Shown here: piece by piece, positions 27,393-37,500 of the stretch
How positions within the stretch are numbered: the stretch's first letter is position 1
How the letters are laid out: each line of letters begins with the position of its first letter
NCBI GenBank assembly: GCA_041156125.1
Contig: JBEVTI010000003.1
Location: 1-64,000 of the forward strand
Length of the DNA: 64,000 nt
Source: Paraktedonobacter carboxidivorans
GTDB taxonomy: Bacteria; Chloroflexota; Ktedonobacteria; Ktedonobacterales; Ktedonobacteraceae
Direction: 5' to 3'
The notes under the pieces: model-generated
The model's input: the letters and a program-made list of their open reading frames with translations, nothing else
Databases searched by the model: none
What the model was told of the DNA's origin: nothing
Position numbers and translations under genes: made by a program

Positions 27393-27702
27393 AGCCTTCC
27401 CTCCTGTTTGCTTTTTGCCCTCAAAGCGCTTTGTGGATCAAGTCAACATTTTCGAGATCCCATGTATATATAACGCACAAATTCATCCCTTCATTCCCCT
27501 TTTATTCCTGAGTTTTCTCTGCCGCAGCCTACAAAAGCGCATAGGCCATGCTATGAAACTTGCTGGGCTTTGCGCGCGTGCTAGAGCCAGTAAAAGCATC
27601 CTATCCTTTGCGCAGAAGAAAAAGCTTTGTTATCTTGCCTGTTTTTCTTCTTTTGCATGGCGGAAATGATAGATTTATCGCTTCTCACTAAAGGAGAGAC
27701 TT
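27393..27702. other. divergent intergenic gap, no firm feature
   Basis: The region separates divergent genes and must contain both promoters, but I cannot assign confident -35/-10 pairs. No open frame has a good start or recognisable product. Confidence 0.35.
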
Positions 27703-28011
27703 ATGGTTACCTATGTATCAAAAATGTTTGCTACTGACGCGGAGGCAGAGGAATATTTGAGCACCTATCGCATACCTGTTGAGGAAGCGGGAGGTGAGGT
27801 TAGCGTGGTGTTATGGGAGCGTAAAGACACCGATGCCACCACGCTTACTAAAGAGACCGAGGTCCAGGGAGAGATCGTCGCGGAGGTCGCGAAGGCGGTT
27901 GAGGTGACTGTTAAGCGCGGACCTGTGCTCTATATGATTTTACCGGAGGATCTTTCCCCTGCTTCTCTACTTGCGGGAAGTGAAGAGCTTGCATTTAAAC
28001 CTCTGTCCTGA
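27703..28011 (+). CDS. hypothetical protein (102 aa)
   Basis: A soluble acidic protein of 102 residues with no recognised family. The pattern of alternating hydrophobic residues suggests an alpha/beta fold, and segments such as EAEEYLSTYRIPVEEAGG and GEVSVVLWERK look globular. The start ATG follows AAGGAG. Monocistronic, with a downstream gap before the convergent acetyltransferase. Function unknown. Confidence 0.6.
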   Translation: MVTYVSKMFATDAEAEEYLSTYRIPVEEAGGEVSVVLWERKDTDATTLTKETEVQGEIVAEVAKAVEVTVKRGPVLYMILPEDLSPASLLAGSEELAFKPLS

Positions 28012-28144
28012 ACTGTCTATCTGGAACTCTAACGCAAGACAACTTGAGGACAACGTTTAGAACTCCGGCGATTGCGCGGCCCGACCTCGTGTTGTCAGAG
28101 AAAGTAGACGCTGGTATGCATGTGTTCATGCAAACGATTCTGGC

Positions 28145-28597
28145 TTAAAACACTCGCACCAGCCTTACACTCTCCTCCTTGAAGCCGAGCCGCTCATAGA
28201 AACGTCGTCCACGTTCGTTGGCAAACCCCGTTTCCAGCGCGCACTGCCCATATCCCTGTACATGCGCCCACTGTTCACATGCTCGAACGAGCTCCCTGCC
28301 CACTCCTCGTCCCTCCACTGCCTCAGCAACGGCGAGTTCACCGATGTAGGCTAGTGGTTCACCTGTGAAATGCCGCTTGTGCGCAACGCTGACAAAGCCC
28401 AGCCGCTTTTGAGACGCATCTTCGGCGACAAAAACCATCGTCTCGCCGCCATGTTTGGTAATGCTATCCGTGATCCACTGCCGCACCGCCACCAGCATGC
28501 GCTCAGGATCAAGCCAGGGCGCGGCCCCAACCAGCAGGCGCGGCGCGAGGCTCAAGACAAACTCCCGATCGGCAGGTGTGTAGGGACGAATACGCAT
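28145..28597 (-). CDS. GNAT-family N-acetyltransferase
   Basis: A 150-residue acetyltransferase. The N-terminus MRIRPYTPADREFV is typical, and the acetyl-CoA binding motif A reads EAVEGRGVGRELVRACEQWA (about 92-111), followed by the ANERGRRFYERLGF motif B (about 125-140). GNAT enzymes transfer acetyl groups from CoA to amines; the substrate cannot be predicted. Length is normal for the family. No co-transcribed partner is evident. Confidence 0.85.
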   Translation of the reverse strand: MRIRPYTPADREFVLSLAPRLLVGAAPWLDPERMLVAVRQWITDSITKHGGETMVFVAEDASQKRLGFVSVAHKRHFTGEPLAYIGELAVAEAVEGRGVGRELVRACEQWAHVQGYGQCALETGFANERGRRFYERLGFKEESVRLVRVF

Positions 28598-28733
28598 CCC
28601 ATATTTTCCTGCTGTTTACCCGAATTGCTAGTATTCATTGGTGCTCCCTTCTTTTTGCGCGCTTAAATGTCCCAGTAAGAACGCTTCCTATTTTACCCTG
28701 CATGTAAATTTATTAAAAAGGCTATTTGCTCTT

Positions 28734-28788
28734 AGATAATGTGCGCAAAGCAACACGGGCGCGCCGTGTTGCTTTGCGCACATTATCT
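28734..28788. repeat. 25-bp-arm inverted repeat overlapping the promoter of the HTH-GH1 gene
   Basis: Perfect arms 28734-28758 and 28764-28788 (AGATAATGTGCGCAAAGCAA... and complement), loop GCGCG. The right arm contains the -35 box of the promoter at 28769-28797, so it could be an operator as well as a terminator-like hairpin. Confidence 0.7.
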
Positions 28789-28797
28789 AGATATACT
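28769..28797 (+). promoter_or_regulatory. promoter of the HTH-GH1 fusion gene
   Basis: TTGCTT (28769-28774), a 17-base spacer, TATACT (28792-28797). The start of transcription would be near 28804 and the ribosome binding site GAGGGAAGAG lies shortly before the ATG at 28846. Confidence 0.65.
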
Positions 28798-28845
28798 ATG
28801 GGCAAAAGTAGGCGCCCTCTGGCGTCTCCCTGAGGGAAGAGCTCA

Positions 28846-30402
28846 ATGACAAAGAAAATCACCATCCGTGATATCGCGCGCTTAGCAGGTGTCTCTCCAG
28901 CTACAGTTTCTCGCGTATTAAATAATAATCCGAGCGTAGATCCGCAGTTGCGCAAACATATTTTGCGTGTTGTGGAAGAGTATCAGTTTATTCCTGATTT
29001 CTCAGCCAGGCAATTGAGAAGCCGATCTTCGCACAAGAGCCAGGCACATCAGTTAACCTTTCCTGCTGATTTTCTTTGGGGGGCTGCCACGTCGGCTTAC
29101 CAGATCGAAGGTGCTACGCTTGAAGAGGGGCGTGGACCCTCTATCTGGGACGTTTTCGTCAGGGTGCCAGGCGCTATCTATCAAGGCGAAACTGGTGATG
29201 CGGCTGTCGATCATTATCATCGCGTGCAGGACGATGTTGCGCTTATGGCGGAATTGAACCTCAGGGCGTATCGCTTCTCTCTTTCGTGGTCGCGCATTCT
29301 TCCTGAGGGCGTGGGGACCGTCAATACACGAGGTCTCGATTTTTATGATCGCCTCGTCGATCAGTTGCTGGAAAAGCATATTTCTCCTGTGGCAACGCTT
29401 TATCATTGGGATTTGCCACAGGCTTTACAGGAGCGTGGAGGTTGGAAGAACCGCCAGACGGCTGACGCCTTTGCCGATTATGCTGAGATTGTTGGGCAGC
29501 GCCTGGGGGATCGTGTACCCTGGTGGATTACGTTGAACGAGCCCTGGTGTTCTGCCTATTTAGGCTATGGCACAGGTTTGCACGCGCCTGGAGAGCATGA
29601 TCTGCAAGAGGCAGTCAACGCGGGCCATCATCTGCTTCTCGCCCACGCCCATGCTGTCATACGCCTGCGCGCTTGCGTTCAGCAGTCGGCTCGCATCGGC
29701 GTGGCTCTAAACCTTATGCCTGTCTCCGTGGCTGACGCCAGTTCCGCCGTTGAGGAAGGGGCTGAACGAGCGGATGTCCTGTACAATCGCTGGTTTCTCG
29801 ACCCGCTCTTTCGTGGAACTTATCCAGCCCGGCTCTTTCAGGATCTGGCGGTACATCCTCCGCTTAGTGAGGACGCCGATATGGCTCTGATCTCCACGCC
29901 TTTCGATTTTCTGGGGGTAAATTATTATTCACGCGCCCTGCTGCGTACCCGGCGAGGCGTCGGCGTAGAACCGTCTGGCGCGGATGGATACGAGCAAGTC
30001 GTGCCTGTGCCCGGAGCGACCTATACGGATATGGCATGGGAGATCTATCCTCAGGGAGTGAAAGATGTTCTCCTGCGTGTCCAGCAAGACTACTCTCCGC
30101 GTCAGATCATGGTCTCCGAAAATGGAGCCGCGTTTACTGACCAATGGGATGGCAATAATCACATACCCGATACCCGCCGTGTGCAATACCTGCGTGATCA
30201 TATTCGCGAGCTAGGGGAAGTCTGTATGCAGGGAGTGCCGCTGTGTGGCTATTTTGTCTGGACCCTGATGGATAATTATGAATGGGTAGAAGGCTATAGC
30301 AAGCGGTTCGGCCTGATCTATGTCGATTATGCAACCCAGCGTCGTATTGTCAAAGAGAGCGGACACTGGTACGCGGCGTTTATCGCGCAGCAAAAGCAGT
30401 GA
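28846..30402 (+). CDS. LacI-type HTH domain fused to a GH1 beta-glucosidase
   Basis: A 518-residue fusion. Residues 1-60 are a complete LacI/GalR DNA-binding domain: TIRDIARLAGVSPATVSRVL and the hinge-like FIPDFSARQLRSRS. From about 67 to 518 comes a full glycoside hydrolase family 1 domain: DFLWGAATSAYQIEGA, acid/base Glu232 in TLNEPW, nucleophile Glu425 in VSENGA, and the C-terminal WTLMDNYEW. LacI proteins normally carry a periplasmic-binding-like sensor here, so the enzyme replaces the sensor. GH1 enzymes cleave beta-glucosides such as cellobiose. There is no signal peptide, so it acts in the cytoplasm. The join is in frame without a stop. It may be an enzyme that reports its own substrate to DNA. 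An inverted repeat overlaps its promoter. Confidence 0.9.
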   Translation: MTKKITIRDIARLAGVSPATVSRVLNNNPSVDPQLRKHILRVVEEYQFIPDFSARQLRSRSSHKSQAHQLTFPADFLWGAATSAYQIEGATLEEGRGPSIWDVFVRVPGAIYQGETGDAAVDHYHRVQDDVALMAELNLRAYRFSLSWSRILPEGVGTVNTRGLDFYDRLVDQLLEKHISPVATLYHWDLPQALQERGGWKNRQTADAFADYAEIVGQRLGDRVPWWITLNEPWCSAYLGYGTGLHAPGEHDLQEAVNAGHHLLLAHAHAVIRLRACVQQSARIGVALNLMPVSVADASSAVEEGAERADVLYNRWFLDPLFRGTYPARLFQDLAVHPPLSEDADMALISTPFDFLGVNYYSRALLRTRRGVGVEPSGADGYEQVVPVPGATYTDMAWEIYPQGVKDVLLRVQQDYSPRQIMVSENGAAFTDQWDGNNHIPDTRRVQYLRDHIRELGEVCMQGVPLCGYFVWTLMDNYEWVEGYSKRFGLIYVDYATQRRIVKESGHWYAAFIAQQKQ

Positions 30403-30408
30403 GCGTCT

Positions 30409-30780
30409 TTAGAACCAGTGTGTGAGTAGCCCAAAGATTATGCCAGCCATGGAGCTGAAAGCAAGCACCAGGAATGCAATACCCAACCAGAAAATGAATC
30501 TGCTTTCACTCCCTTGTTTTCCGTCTCTAAAGCACCATATGGCATAGAAGAGCAGTCCTAGATTTAAAACGAATGTTAATAAGAAAGCCACTCCCGCCAG
30601 TGTCCTGGTAAACTCAGCAAGAATAAGAATCGTCGATGAGAGAAGCAACCCGCCGCCGAGGAGCAAGCGCTTTTTAAGTGGAATTCTTACTTTGTCCTGT
30701 GGCCGGCTGGCGAAGCGGGTTATGCCAGATATGCTATTGGCATCTAATGGGGTTTGTTGATTTTCGTTCTGTTGCTGCAT
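30409..30780 (-). CDS. small membrane protein with three helices
   Basis: A 123-residue protein with a polar Gln/Asn-rich N-terminus (about 1-30) and three hydrophobic helices (about 37-58, 61-80, 95-120). The ATG at 30780 follows GAGGAG; the open frame to 30825 has no such site. It converges with the HTH-GH1 gene, six bases apart, and is followed upstream by the GH18-like lipoprotein gene on the same strand. Function unknown. Confidence 0.65.
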   Translation of the reverse strand: MQQQNENQQTPLDANSISGITRFASRPQDKVRIPLKKRLLLGGGLLLSSTILILAEFTRTLAGVAFLLTFVLNLGLLFYAIWCFRDGKQGSESRFIFWLGIAFLVLAFSSMAGIIFGLLTHWF

Positions 30781-30849
30781 TGTAATTCTCCTCATTTTTG
30801 CGCTTATGTGGAGCATACGTTTCATGCCCGCAATTTGTTTTAATTCCTG

Positions 30850-32088
30850 TCAGCATAAATGGACCTTCTGATCCTGAGCAATCAGGGACCAACCCAGCGA
30901 ATTTGCTGTGCCGCTGTCATTATCCCAAAAGGATGCGAGAAGACAGGTTGACTGATTGGACTCTGTCAGGAGTTGCGCCAGGACATCTGAGCTTCTGGCT
31001 GTTTCAAAAAACAGGTAGGTATCCTGACCCTGTGGATTCATATATTCGAGGTAGGGATCATTGGGATCTTGTAGATAATTTTGCAGGATCGTTTGACTTT
31101 TCAGGGCCGCCGCTATGTGTGCCTCAACATCTGTGCCCGCTGAGATTGTCCACTTGCCAGCCTTTTGCCCGGTAAACAGGCGGTAATAGGTCGGAAATTC
31201 CCAGGCGACTGGATGGTTGCCAAACAAATGGGGAATAGAGCGCATATAGGTATAGACCTGTTTGACCCAGTCAGCATTGACAATCGATGCTGGAACTGGA
31301 GGATCGTTGAGCGAATCATGATCTAATGCCATGACAATAAAAAAATCAGCCTGGCTGGCCAGCCTTCGCCAATCCTCCCATACTTGCCAGTACGCGCTGA
31401 CCTGTGGTGTTTTCCACAGCAGAGTCTGTCCCAGGGGTAACGGTAATCGACCTCGCAACAGCCCATCGTAGCGCGCAAAGGTCTCTGGATGGCTTCTGTC
31501 GCCATCTTCAAGATCATTGATCAAGCAGTCATAGGGATACTTCCTGGCCTGCTCCACAATGGGCGTCAGCAGTCCAGGATCAGCAGCCGCGCGCCGGGTA
31601 TAGACAGGCACAGCCGAGCCAGGCCATTTTCTCCCCGTTTCAACGCCCGTTTCGTCCACGCTGACAACCGCGCACACACGCGCGTGATAGCGTGTATGCG
31701 CGGTTGTCAGCAGATCAGACAGGCAGTTTAGCACCTGGGGCTGATTGCTATATGGCCAGAGCGTACCTGTATCTGGTTGAAGCCAGAAGTTCCCAAAAAC
31801 ATAAATATCCTTCGCTTCTTGTGCGCCCTGCTGATTGGTATAGAAGGGATTGTCCTGGTAAATCTGCTGTTTTGCCCAGCCATCAAGACAGGAAAGAATC
31901 CAGACAGACGCGCCGGCCAGAGCAAAGGGTCTTTGCGCGATAGTTGGCGTCGCGCTCGACAGTGGTGTAAAGGAAGTGGTTTTTGTCAAGGGGGTCTGCG
32001 ACTGCGCCTGTCCGCAAGCAGCCAGCAAGATGAGGCTCGCCAGAAGCCCGACCTGTAGAAATCTGCCTCGATATCCTCTGTTTTTCAT
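30850..32088 (-). CDS. lipoprotein with a GH18-like (YaaH-type) domain
   Basis: A 412-residue lipoprotein. The N-terminal signal ends in the lipobox LILLAAC (Cys about residue 25), followed by a Thr/Ser linker. The main domain resembles the TIM-barrel of glycoside hydrolase 18 and spore-germination YaaH-like proteins: DCLINDLEDGD occupies the place of the DxxDxDxE motif and there are aromatic-rich segments (WQVWEDWRRLASQADFFIVMAL). Catalytic competence is uncertain because the motif is only partly conserved. Its role may be binding or cleaving N-acetylglucosamine polymers outside the cell. It shares strand with the small membrane protein, 70 bases downstream. Confidence 0.65.
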   Translation of the reverse strand: MKNRGYRGRFLQVGLLASLILLAACGQAQSQTPLTKTTSFTPLSSATPTIAQRPFALAGASVWILSCLDGWAKQQIYQDNPFYTNQQGAQEAKDIYVFGNFWLQPDTGTLWPYSNQPQVLNCLSDLLTTAHTRYHARVCAVVSVDETGVETGRKWPGSAVPVYTRRAAADPGLLTPIVEQARKYPYDCLINDLEDGDRSHPETFARYDGLLRGRLPLPLGQTLLWKTPQVSAYWQVWEDWRRLASQADFFIVMALDHDSLNDPPVPASIVNADWVKQVYTYMRSIPHLFGNHPVAWEFPTYYRLFTGQKAGKWTISAGTDVEAHIAAALKSQTILQNYLQDPNDPYLEYMNPQGQDTYLFFETARSSDVLAQLLTESNQSTCLLASFWDNDSGTANSLGWSLIAQDQKVHLC

Positions 32089-32384
32089 GCCTCAGATCCT
32101 TCCTTCCTCTGCTTTCTGATGACGTTTGGAGAGGGCGAAAGATAACGCGTCATCTCAGTGGAGGTGAGAGTAAAATCTAGCGAGGCCATGATATTCCAGA
32201 GCTTAAACCTCCCTCAAGTGCTCTACAAGCGCATAGGCACTTTCCCCACCGGGCGTGGGAGTTTCGGCCTATTTTTCTCCGCTGCTCTCCAGAGACAATT
32301 GACACATGCATATATATCCAGATAGACTTATGACGGGTTTTAGTTAAAGGTCAGACCCGGCCTAATTTGTGACAAGGAGAGATC
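32089..32384. other. divergent intergenic gap
   Basis: Separates the minus-strand lipoprotein from the plus-strand transglycosylase and must hold both promoters. The ribosome binding site ACAAGGAGAG lies just before 32385. No other feature is recognised. Confidence 0.35.
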
Positions 32385-33323
32385 ATGAGGCAGGGTGTGC
32401 AGCAAACAAATCCAATATCGCACGTTGCTGAACGCAAAGAGAGCGCGCCAGTCAAAACACAGCCTCTGGCAGCGCCAGATTTATCTGCCGTAAGTGGTGT
32501 TCTGCAACCACCTGCGCAACCACCTGGCTTAGCCAGTCGTTTGGTAGCGCCAGGTCTATCTGCCGTGAGTGGCGTTCCGCAACCACCCTCGCAACCATTT
32601 TCCCAACCACTTTCGCAAGCGCCCGGCTCGGCCAGTCGTCAATTTATCGTGATCCGTGCTGAGAAAAAGCGCGCCAGGAAGGCACCGGCCAGCGTGATGC
32701 CGGGCAGGCGTTTGAGTTCGCGCCTGCGCCAGAGCATTGTTATCCTGGTTACTGTGCTTGTTTTCGCGGGCACTCTGGCGACCCTGCTGCCCCTTGCCAG
32801 CGGCCAGGACGCGTGGAACATTTCTGTCGGTGTGAGCTCCCTGATTCGCTCCGCCCGTATAGACTTCCAGGGTCTGCCCGCGCAGAATAATTCTCAGCCA
32901 GCGGCCAAAAGTTCCGGCCTGCCAGCGATGAACATTCCTCATAACCAGCTTGTAGCCCTGGCTGAACAAGATGCGACCGATGCAGGCATCTCACCTATCT
33001 ACTTTGTGCGCCAGATTAACCTGGAAAGTGGCTTCAATCCCAACGCTGTTTCGCCCTCCGGCGCCGAAGGGATTGCTCAGTTTGAGCCAGCCACCGCCGC
33101 TGGTCTGGGCATCGATCCTTTCAACCCGACCCAGGCCTTGAAAGCTGCAGCTCAGATGATGGGCCGCTACTCTAAACAATATGGCGGCTATGACAAGGCG
33201 CTTGCTGCCTACAACGCGGGACCTGCTTCCTTACAGCATGCTGAAAATGCCTGCGGCGCCAACTGGCTCAGTTGTATGCCACCTGAAACCCAGCACTATA
33301 TCGCCACCATTATGGGTAATTGA
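32385..33323 (+). CDS. membrane-anchored lytic transglycosylase (SLT domain)
   Basis: A 312-residue protein: a Pro/Ser/Ala-rich N-terminal region (about 1-115) with duplicated segments (APDLSAVSGVLQPP and APGLSAVSGVPQPP), a membrane helix (about 122-142, SIVILVTVLVFAGTLATLLPL), a short linker and a C-terminal SLT/lysozyme-like domain (about 185-312). The catalytic Glu is in RQINLESGFNPNAVS, and the SPSGAEGIAQF and AAYNAGPAS motifs are typical of Slt70-type enzymes. It cleaves the MurNAc-GlcNAc bond of peptidoglycan to give anhydro-muropeptides. Topology is type II, with the domain outside. The N-terminal repeat is likely cytoplasmic. Confidence 0.85.
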   Translation: MRQGVQQTNPISHVAERKESAPVKTQPLAAPDLSAVSGVLQPPAQPPGLASRLVAPGLSAVSGVPQPPSQPFSQPLSQAPGSASRQFIVIRAEKKRARKAPASVMPGRRLSSRLRQSIVILVTVLVFAGTLATLLPLASGQDAWNISVGVSSLIRSARIDFQGLPAQNNSQPAAKSSGLPAMNIPHNQLVALAEQDATDAGISPIYFVRQINLESGFNPNAVSPSGAEGIAQFEPATAAGLGIDPFNPTQALKAAAQMMGRYSKQYGGYDKALAAYNAGPASLQHAENACGANWLSCMPPETQHYIATIMGN

Positions 33324-33484
33324 AAGCTCTCTGCCCTCAGTTTCCCAACCGTCTTTCTGACCAACGGGCAAAGCTACACCTGATCGCAACAATCGCCGCG
33401 CTCAGCCGGACGAGGTGTGAAGTGTCGCCTCGCTCCGCTAGCCGTTTATTCAATACGCTCTGAGGCACATTGAATAGAGAGGGA

Positions 33485-33859
33485 TTACGCCTCTTCGCTC
33501 TGGTCGATCCTGAAGACTTGCCCTCCTGGTGCCTGGATATAGAAGGACGATGTGTACGGGTGAACCACTCTCTTCAGTCCAAACGCCAGTGCCTTCTCTT
33601 GCAGGCCCGCTGCATCATCTGTTCTCAGGTAAAGCCACGCGCCCCGCAGGGCCTGCTGATCAGAGAGCGCTTCCGTCGTAAACTCCACGCTTAGACTTGC
33701 GCCGTTCGCGAAAGGCAAGGCGTAGATCGGTTCGGGTGAACCCACTGCATGCGGGCTTACAATAGCATTTAAACCAAGTATATTCGTAAAGAATTCCAGG
33801 AATTGTTCCTTCGCGTCAGGTCGGACATAGATATGAATTGTATGGGTTAGCGTGATCAT
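33485..33859 (-). CDS. VOC-superfamily (glyoxalase/bleomycin-resistance fold) protein
   Basis: A 124-residue protein with the two beta-alpha-beta-beta-beta modules of the vicinal-oxygen-chelate superfamily (HTIHIYVRPDAKEQFLEFF and LYLRTDDAAGLQEKA). VOC members include glyoxalases, dioxygenases and drug-binding proteins; the activity is not predictable. I use the ATG at 33859 since AAAGGAC lies upstream; the open frame to 34117 would overlap the next VOC gene. Paired with another VOC gene 89 bases upstream. Confidence 0.75.
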   Translation of the reverse strand: MITLTHTIHIYVRPDAKEQFLEFFTNILGLNAIVSPHAVGSPEPIYALPFANGASLSVEFTTEALSDQQALRGAWLYLRTDDAAGLQEKALAFGLKRVVHPYTSSFYIQAPGGQVFRIDQSEEA

Positions 33860-33888
33860 GCTAATTTTCGTCCTTTGCACTTTTTGTA

Positions 33889-33947
33889 CTATCGAATAGT
33901 ATGTACCTCTGGGAGCCAGCCAGGCAGAGGTACACACTATTCGATAG
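33889..33947. terminator. 23-bp-arm hairpin between two VOC genes
   Basis: Arms 33889-33911 and 33925-33947 (CTATCGAATAGTATGTACC... with one mismatch to the complement). Positioned just after the stop codon of the upstream VOC gene on the minus strand. Terminator or mRNA-stability element. Confidence 0.55.
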
Positions 33948-34346
33948 CTACAGTCTGCCGCCCAGAGGAAAGCGATCCCAGGGGTTCTTGTTGGCAACAA
34001 TACGGTAGCCATCGGGGTCAATGAAGACAAGCGCGCGCCCAAAGGGGCTATCGTGAGGTGGTGTGACGATGGTGATTCCTGCTGCTGCCAACTTCGCGTG
34101 TAACTCATCGACCTCATCGCAGTCGAGCCACAATGTCACGCCCAGGCCCGGCTGTGGTGTCTCATCCAGGTTCACCCTGGCAGCACTGATGCCGAAAGGG
34201 ATCGAGTTAGTATCAAAGAGCACAAAATCAGCCGAGTCAAAGCGCTCATCGACCGTCAGGCCCAGCATCTCTATGTAAAACGCGCGCGAGACGGAGAGGT
34301 CGCGTACCTGTAAGCTTATAAAATCGGGTCCAAGCAATTTTGCCAT
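33948..34346 (-). CDS. VOC-superfamily (glyoxalase-like) protein
   Basis: A 132-residue VOC-fold protein: DFISLQVRDLSVSRAFYIEM at the N-terminus and VFIDPDGYRIVANKNPW near the C-terminus are characteristic, with an Asp/Glu that can complete metal binding. It likely binds a small molecule or acts as a lyase or dioxygenase; not resolvable. The ATG at 34346 has AAAGG 10 bases upstream; another ATG two codons earlier is possible. Upstream gene of the VOC pair. Confidence 0.75.
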   Translation of the reverse strand: MAKLLGPDFISLQVRDLSVSRAFYIEMLGLTVDERFDSADFVLFDTNSIPFGISAARVNLDETPQPGLGVTLWLDCDEVDELHAKLAAAGITIVTPPHDSPFGRALVFIDPDGYRIVANKNPWDRFPLGGRL

Positions 34347-34515
34347 TGTCATCCTGCCTTTCACTGCTGAGAAGTGACCACCTCAGTGGTATGTCGTATC
34401 TTCTATACACACAGTTTACTCGACCTGAGTGACAACAGTATGTCAACAGCGCAACGACTTTTTGGCAACTGGTCACTTAAAGTAAATTGCTCGCAGCTCT
34501 TCTCTACCGACCCAC

Positions 34516-37500
34516 CTATCCCACCAGTCGCAACCAGTATAGCCCATGCATACCGCACGCCAGCAGATGCTCCCCATCGGGATACCAGGCGCAGCCATAG
34601 AGCGCTCCATCGACCGGCAAGGTGAGTAAACACCTCCCGCTGCCAGTCTCCCATAGCCTGAGCGTTTTATCCGAGGAAGCAGAGAGGATGAAACGCCCGT
34701 CAGGACTGACCGCGCAACCGTTGACAGCGCCAGTATGACCTCGCAGAGTCAGTTGTTCTGCTCCCGTCCCGGCATCCCAGAGCTTGAGCGTTTTATCCCT
34801 GGAAGCTGAGACGATGAAACGCCCATCGGGACTCACAGCACAACTAATGATGCCCGTATCCCAACCAGCGCGAGCATGACCTCGGAGCGTGAAGCGCTCT
34901 ATTCCTGTCTTTACATCCCAGACCTTGAGCGCGATATCATCGGAAGCCGAGACGATGAAACGCCCATCAGGACTGACCGCGCAACCACTGACAACGTTAG
35001 TATGACCTCGCAGAGTCAGTCGTTGTATCCCGGTCTTTGCGTCCCACACCTTGAGGGTAGTATCGCTGGAAGCTGAGACGATGAAACGCCCATCAGGACT
35101 AACCGCGCAACTGGTGACAGCGTTAGTATGACCTCGGAGCGTGAGTCGCTCTGCTCCTGTCCTTGTATTCCAGACCTTGAGCGTGGTATCACTGGAGGCC
35201 GAGACGATGAAACGCCCATCGGGACTCACCGCACAACCATTGACTTCTGTACTCCAAGCAGCAATGTCAACATGACCTCGAAGAGTCAGCCTTTCTACCC
35301 CTGTTGTTGCATCCCGGACCTTGAGCGTGTTATCACTGGAGGCCGAGACGATGAAATGCCCGGCGGGACTCACCGCGCAACTAGTGACTTTTATACTCTT
35401 GCCAGTATCAACATGATCTCGGAGAGTCAATTGCTCTGACCCTGCTTCAGCATCCCAGAGCTTGAGTGTATTGTCCCAGGCAGCTGAGACGATGAAGCGC
35501 CCATCAGGACTCACTGCGCAACTATTGACCGGGCTAGTATGGCCTCGGAGCGTGAAGCGCTCTATTCCTGTCTCTACATCCCAGACCTTGAGCGTGTCGT
35601 CCCAGGAAGCTGAGACGATGAAATGCCCATCAGGACTCACCGCGCAACTATAGACTCCGCCAGTATGACCTCGGAGCGTGAGTCGCTCTACCCCTGTCTT
35701 CGCATCCCAGAGCTTGAGGGTGGTATCCCTGGAAGCTGAGACGATATAACGCCCATCAGGACTCACCGCACAACTATTAACAACAGCATTATGACCTCGG
35801 AGTGTCAGCCGCTCCGCTCCTGTCTTTGCATCCCAGAGCTTGAGCGTGTCATCACTGGAAGCCGAGACGATGAAACGCCCATCAGGACTGACCGCACAAC
35901 CATTGACAGTGCCAGTATGACCTCGAAGAGTCAATTGCTCAACTCCTGTCTTTGCATCCCAGAGCTTGAGCGTGTCATCACTGGAAGCCGAGACGATGAA
36001 ACGCCCATCGGGACCCACCGTGCAACCATTGACAGAGCCAGTATGACCTCGAAGCGTGAGCCGCTCTGCTCCTGTCTCTACATCCCAGAGCTTGAGCGTG
36101 TTGTCATGGGAAGCCGAGACGATGAAACGCCCATCGGGACTTATCGCACAACTATTAACTACTTCGGTATGACCCTGTAAGGTTCGGAGCAAGGCTGAAG
36201 ACGATTGGTCAGGCAAGGAATATCTCGCGGTGATGAAAGGTCGTGGAAGTTCCTGCTCCAAAGAGTTGCGTTGGGCTGCAAAGGCAGGATGCCAGCCGAG
36301 ATGGCTTAGCAATAGCGTGCCCATCTCGGCTGGCGTGTGAGCGAGGCGCAGCAGGTGGCTGATGCGTACAATGCTGCGATGGAGAGAGGCAAAGAAAGAG
36401 TGGCTGGCTTCAGCGTCAGATAGAGCAGGGAAGGTGCTGGCCAGCAGAAAATCCGCTTCCAGGAAAGGGATACCTGCGTACAGGGCTTTGCGGGTCACAT
36501 ATCCCAGATCGGTAAGCGTGGCCCGCAGGGCATCTTCGCGACCAGTATGGCAGAGGTGGAAGATCAGATGCTGCCAGATATAGGTATCATAGGGAGGGAG
36601 GTCCGCCCAGCGTCGCAGTCCGCAGACCTGCCAGTAGGCATTCAGCAGACGAGCATGCAAGGCCGACATTTGTGTCCCCGCGCACTGCTCCAGATAGTTG
36701 CGCAGCACATCATGCAAGCGGATAGTGCCTCTGGCCAGATCGCAAGTCAGCACCAGCGAAAGACGATGCAGGCTCATGCACAATTCCTCTGTTTCCCAGC
36801 TCTCGAGGCCACCTGTGTTCTGCCAGTAGATCTGGAGCGTGGCGATTGGAATATCAATATCCTCTGGAAAAATCGCCAGCTCTTGATAGCGCTCGCGGGC
36901 CTGATAGTGGGTTGAAGTGAACTCTTCCAGGTGGCGCAGGCTCACATCCAGGCATGCTTCTACCGTCTGCTGACGCTCGTCAGCGTGCTCCAGGTGAAAG
37001 GCCATCACGCCACGTTTCTGATACGCCTGCTCGACTCTGCCCAACGCGTCAGCGAACTGTTGCCCATGCTGGAGGCGGCTCTGCAACATGCCGCGTGCCA
37101 GCGAGATGAGCAGAGGCCAGCAGCCCAGCCGCTGAACCAGGCTTTCCAACTGCAACTGAATAGCAGGCGCGACAAGAAGTCCCTGCGCGAGCATTTCTAC
37201 AGCTTCATGAACTTCCATGGCATCGACGCGCACCCGTTCTGCCTGGTCTGGTAAGACCTGATCGTTGCGTGTAGTCACCAGCCGCACGCAGGCTGGTCCG
37301 CCCTCCAGCAATGCTGCCAGCGCAGCCGCCTGCCATACATCATCGATTACCAGCAGACAGACCCGATTCTGCAAGGCTATATGCCAGCGCTCCCGCGCTT
37401 CCTCCAGAGTAATAGCAACACCCCGCGCGGGTTCCAGGGAGGCCAGCAGATCATTGAGCAAATCGAGCGCGCGCGGCGGCTGTTCTCCCAGCTCTATCCA

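Noticed and set aside
34640..36185. Regularly spaced DNA repeats that could be mistaken for a CRISPR array
   Set aside because: The 126-base units are coding WD40 repeats in one open frame; there are no short spacers, and no cas genes.
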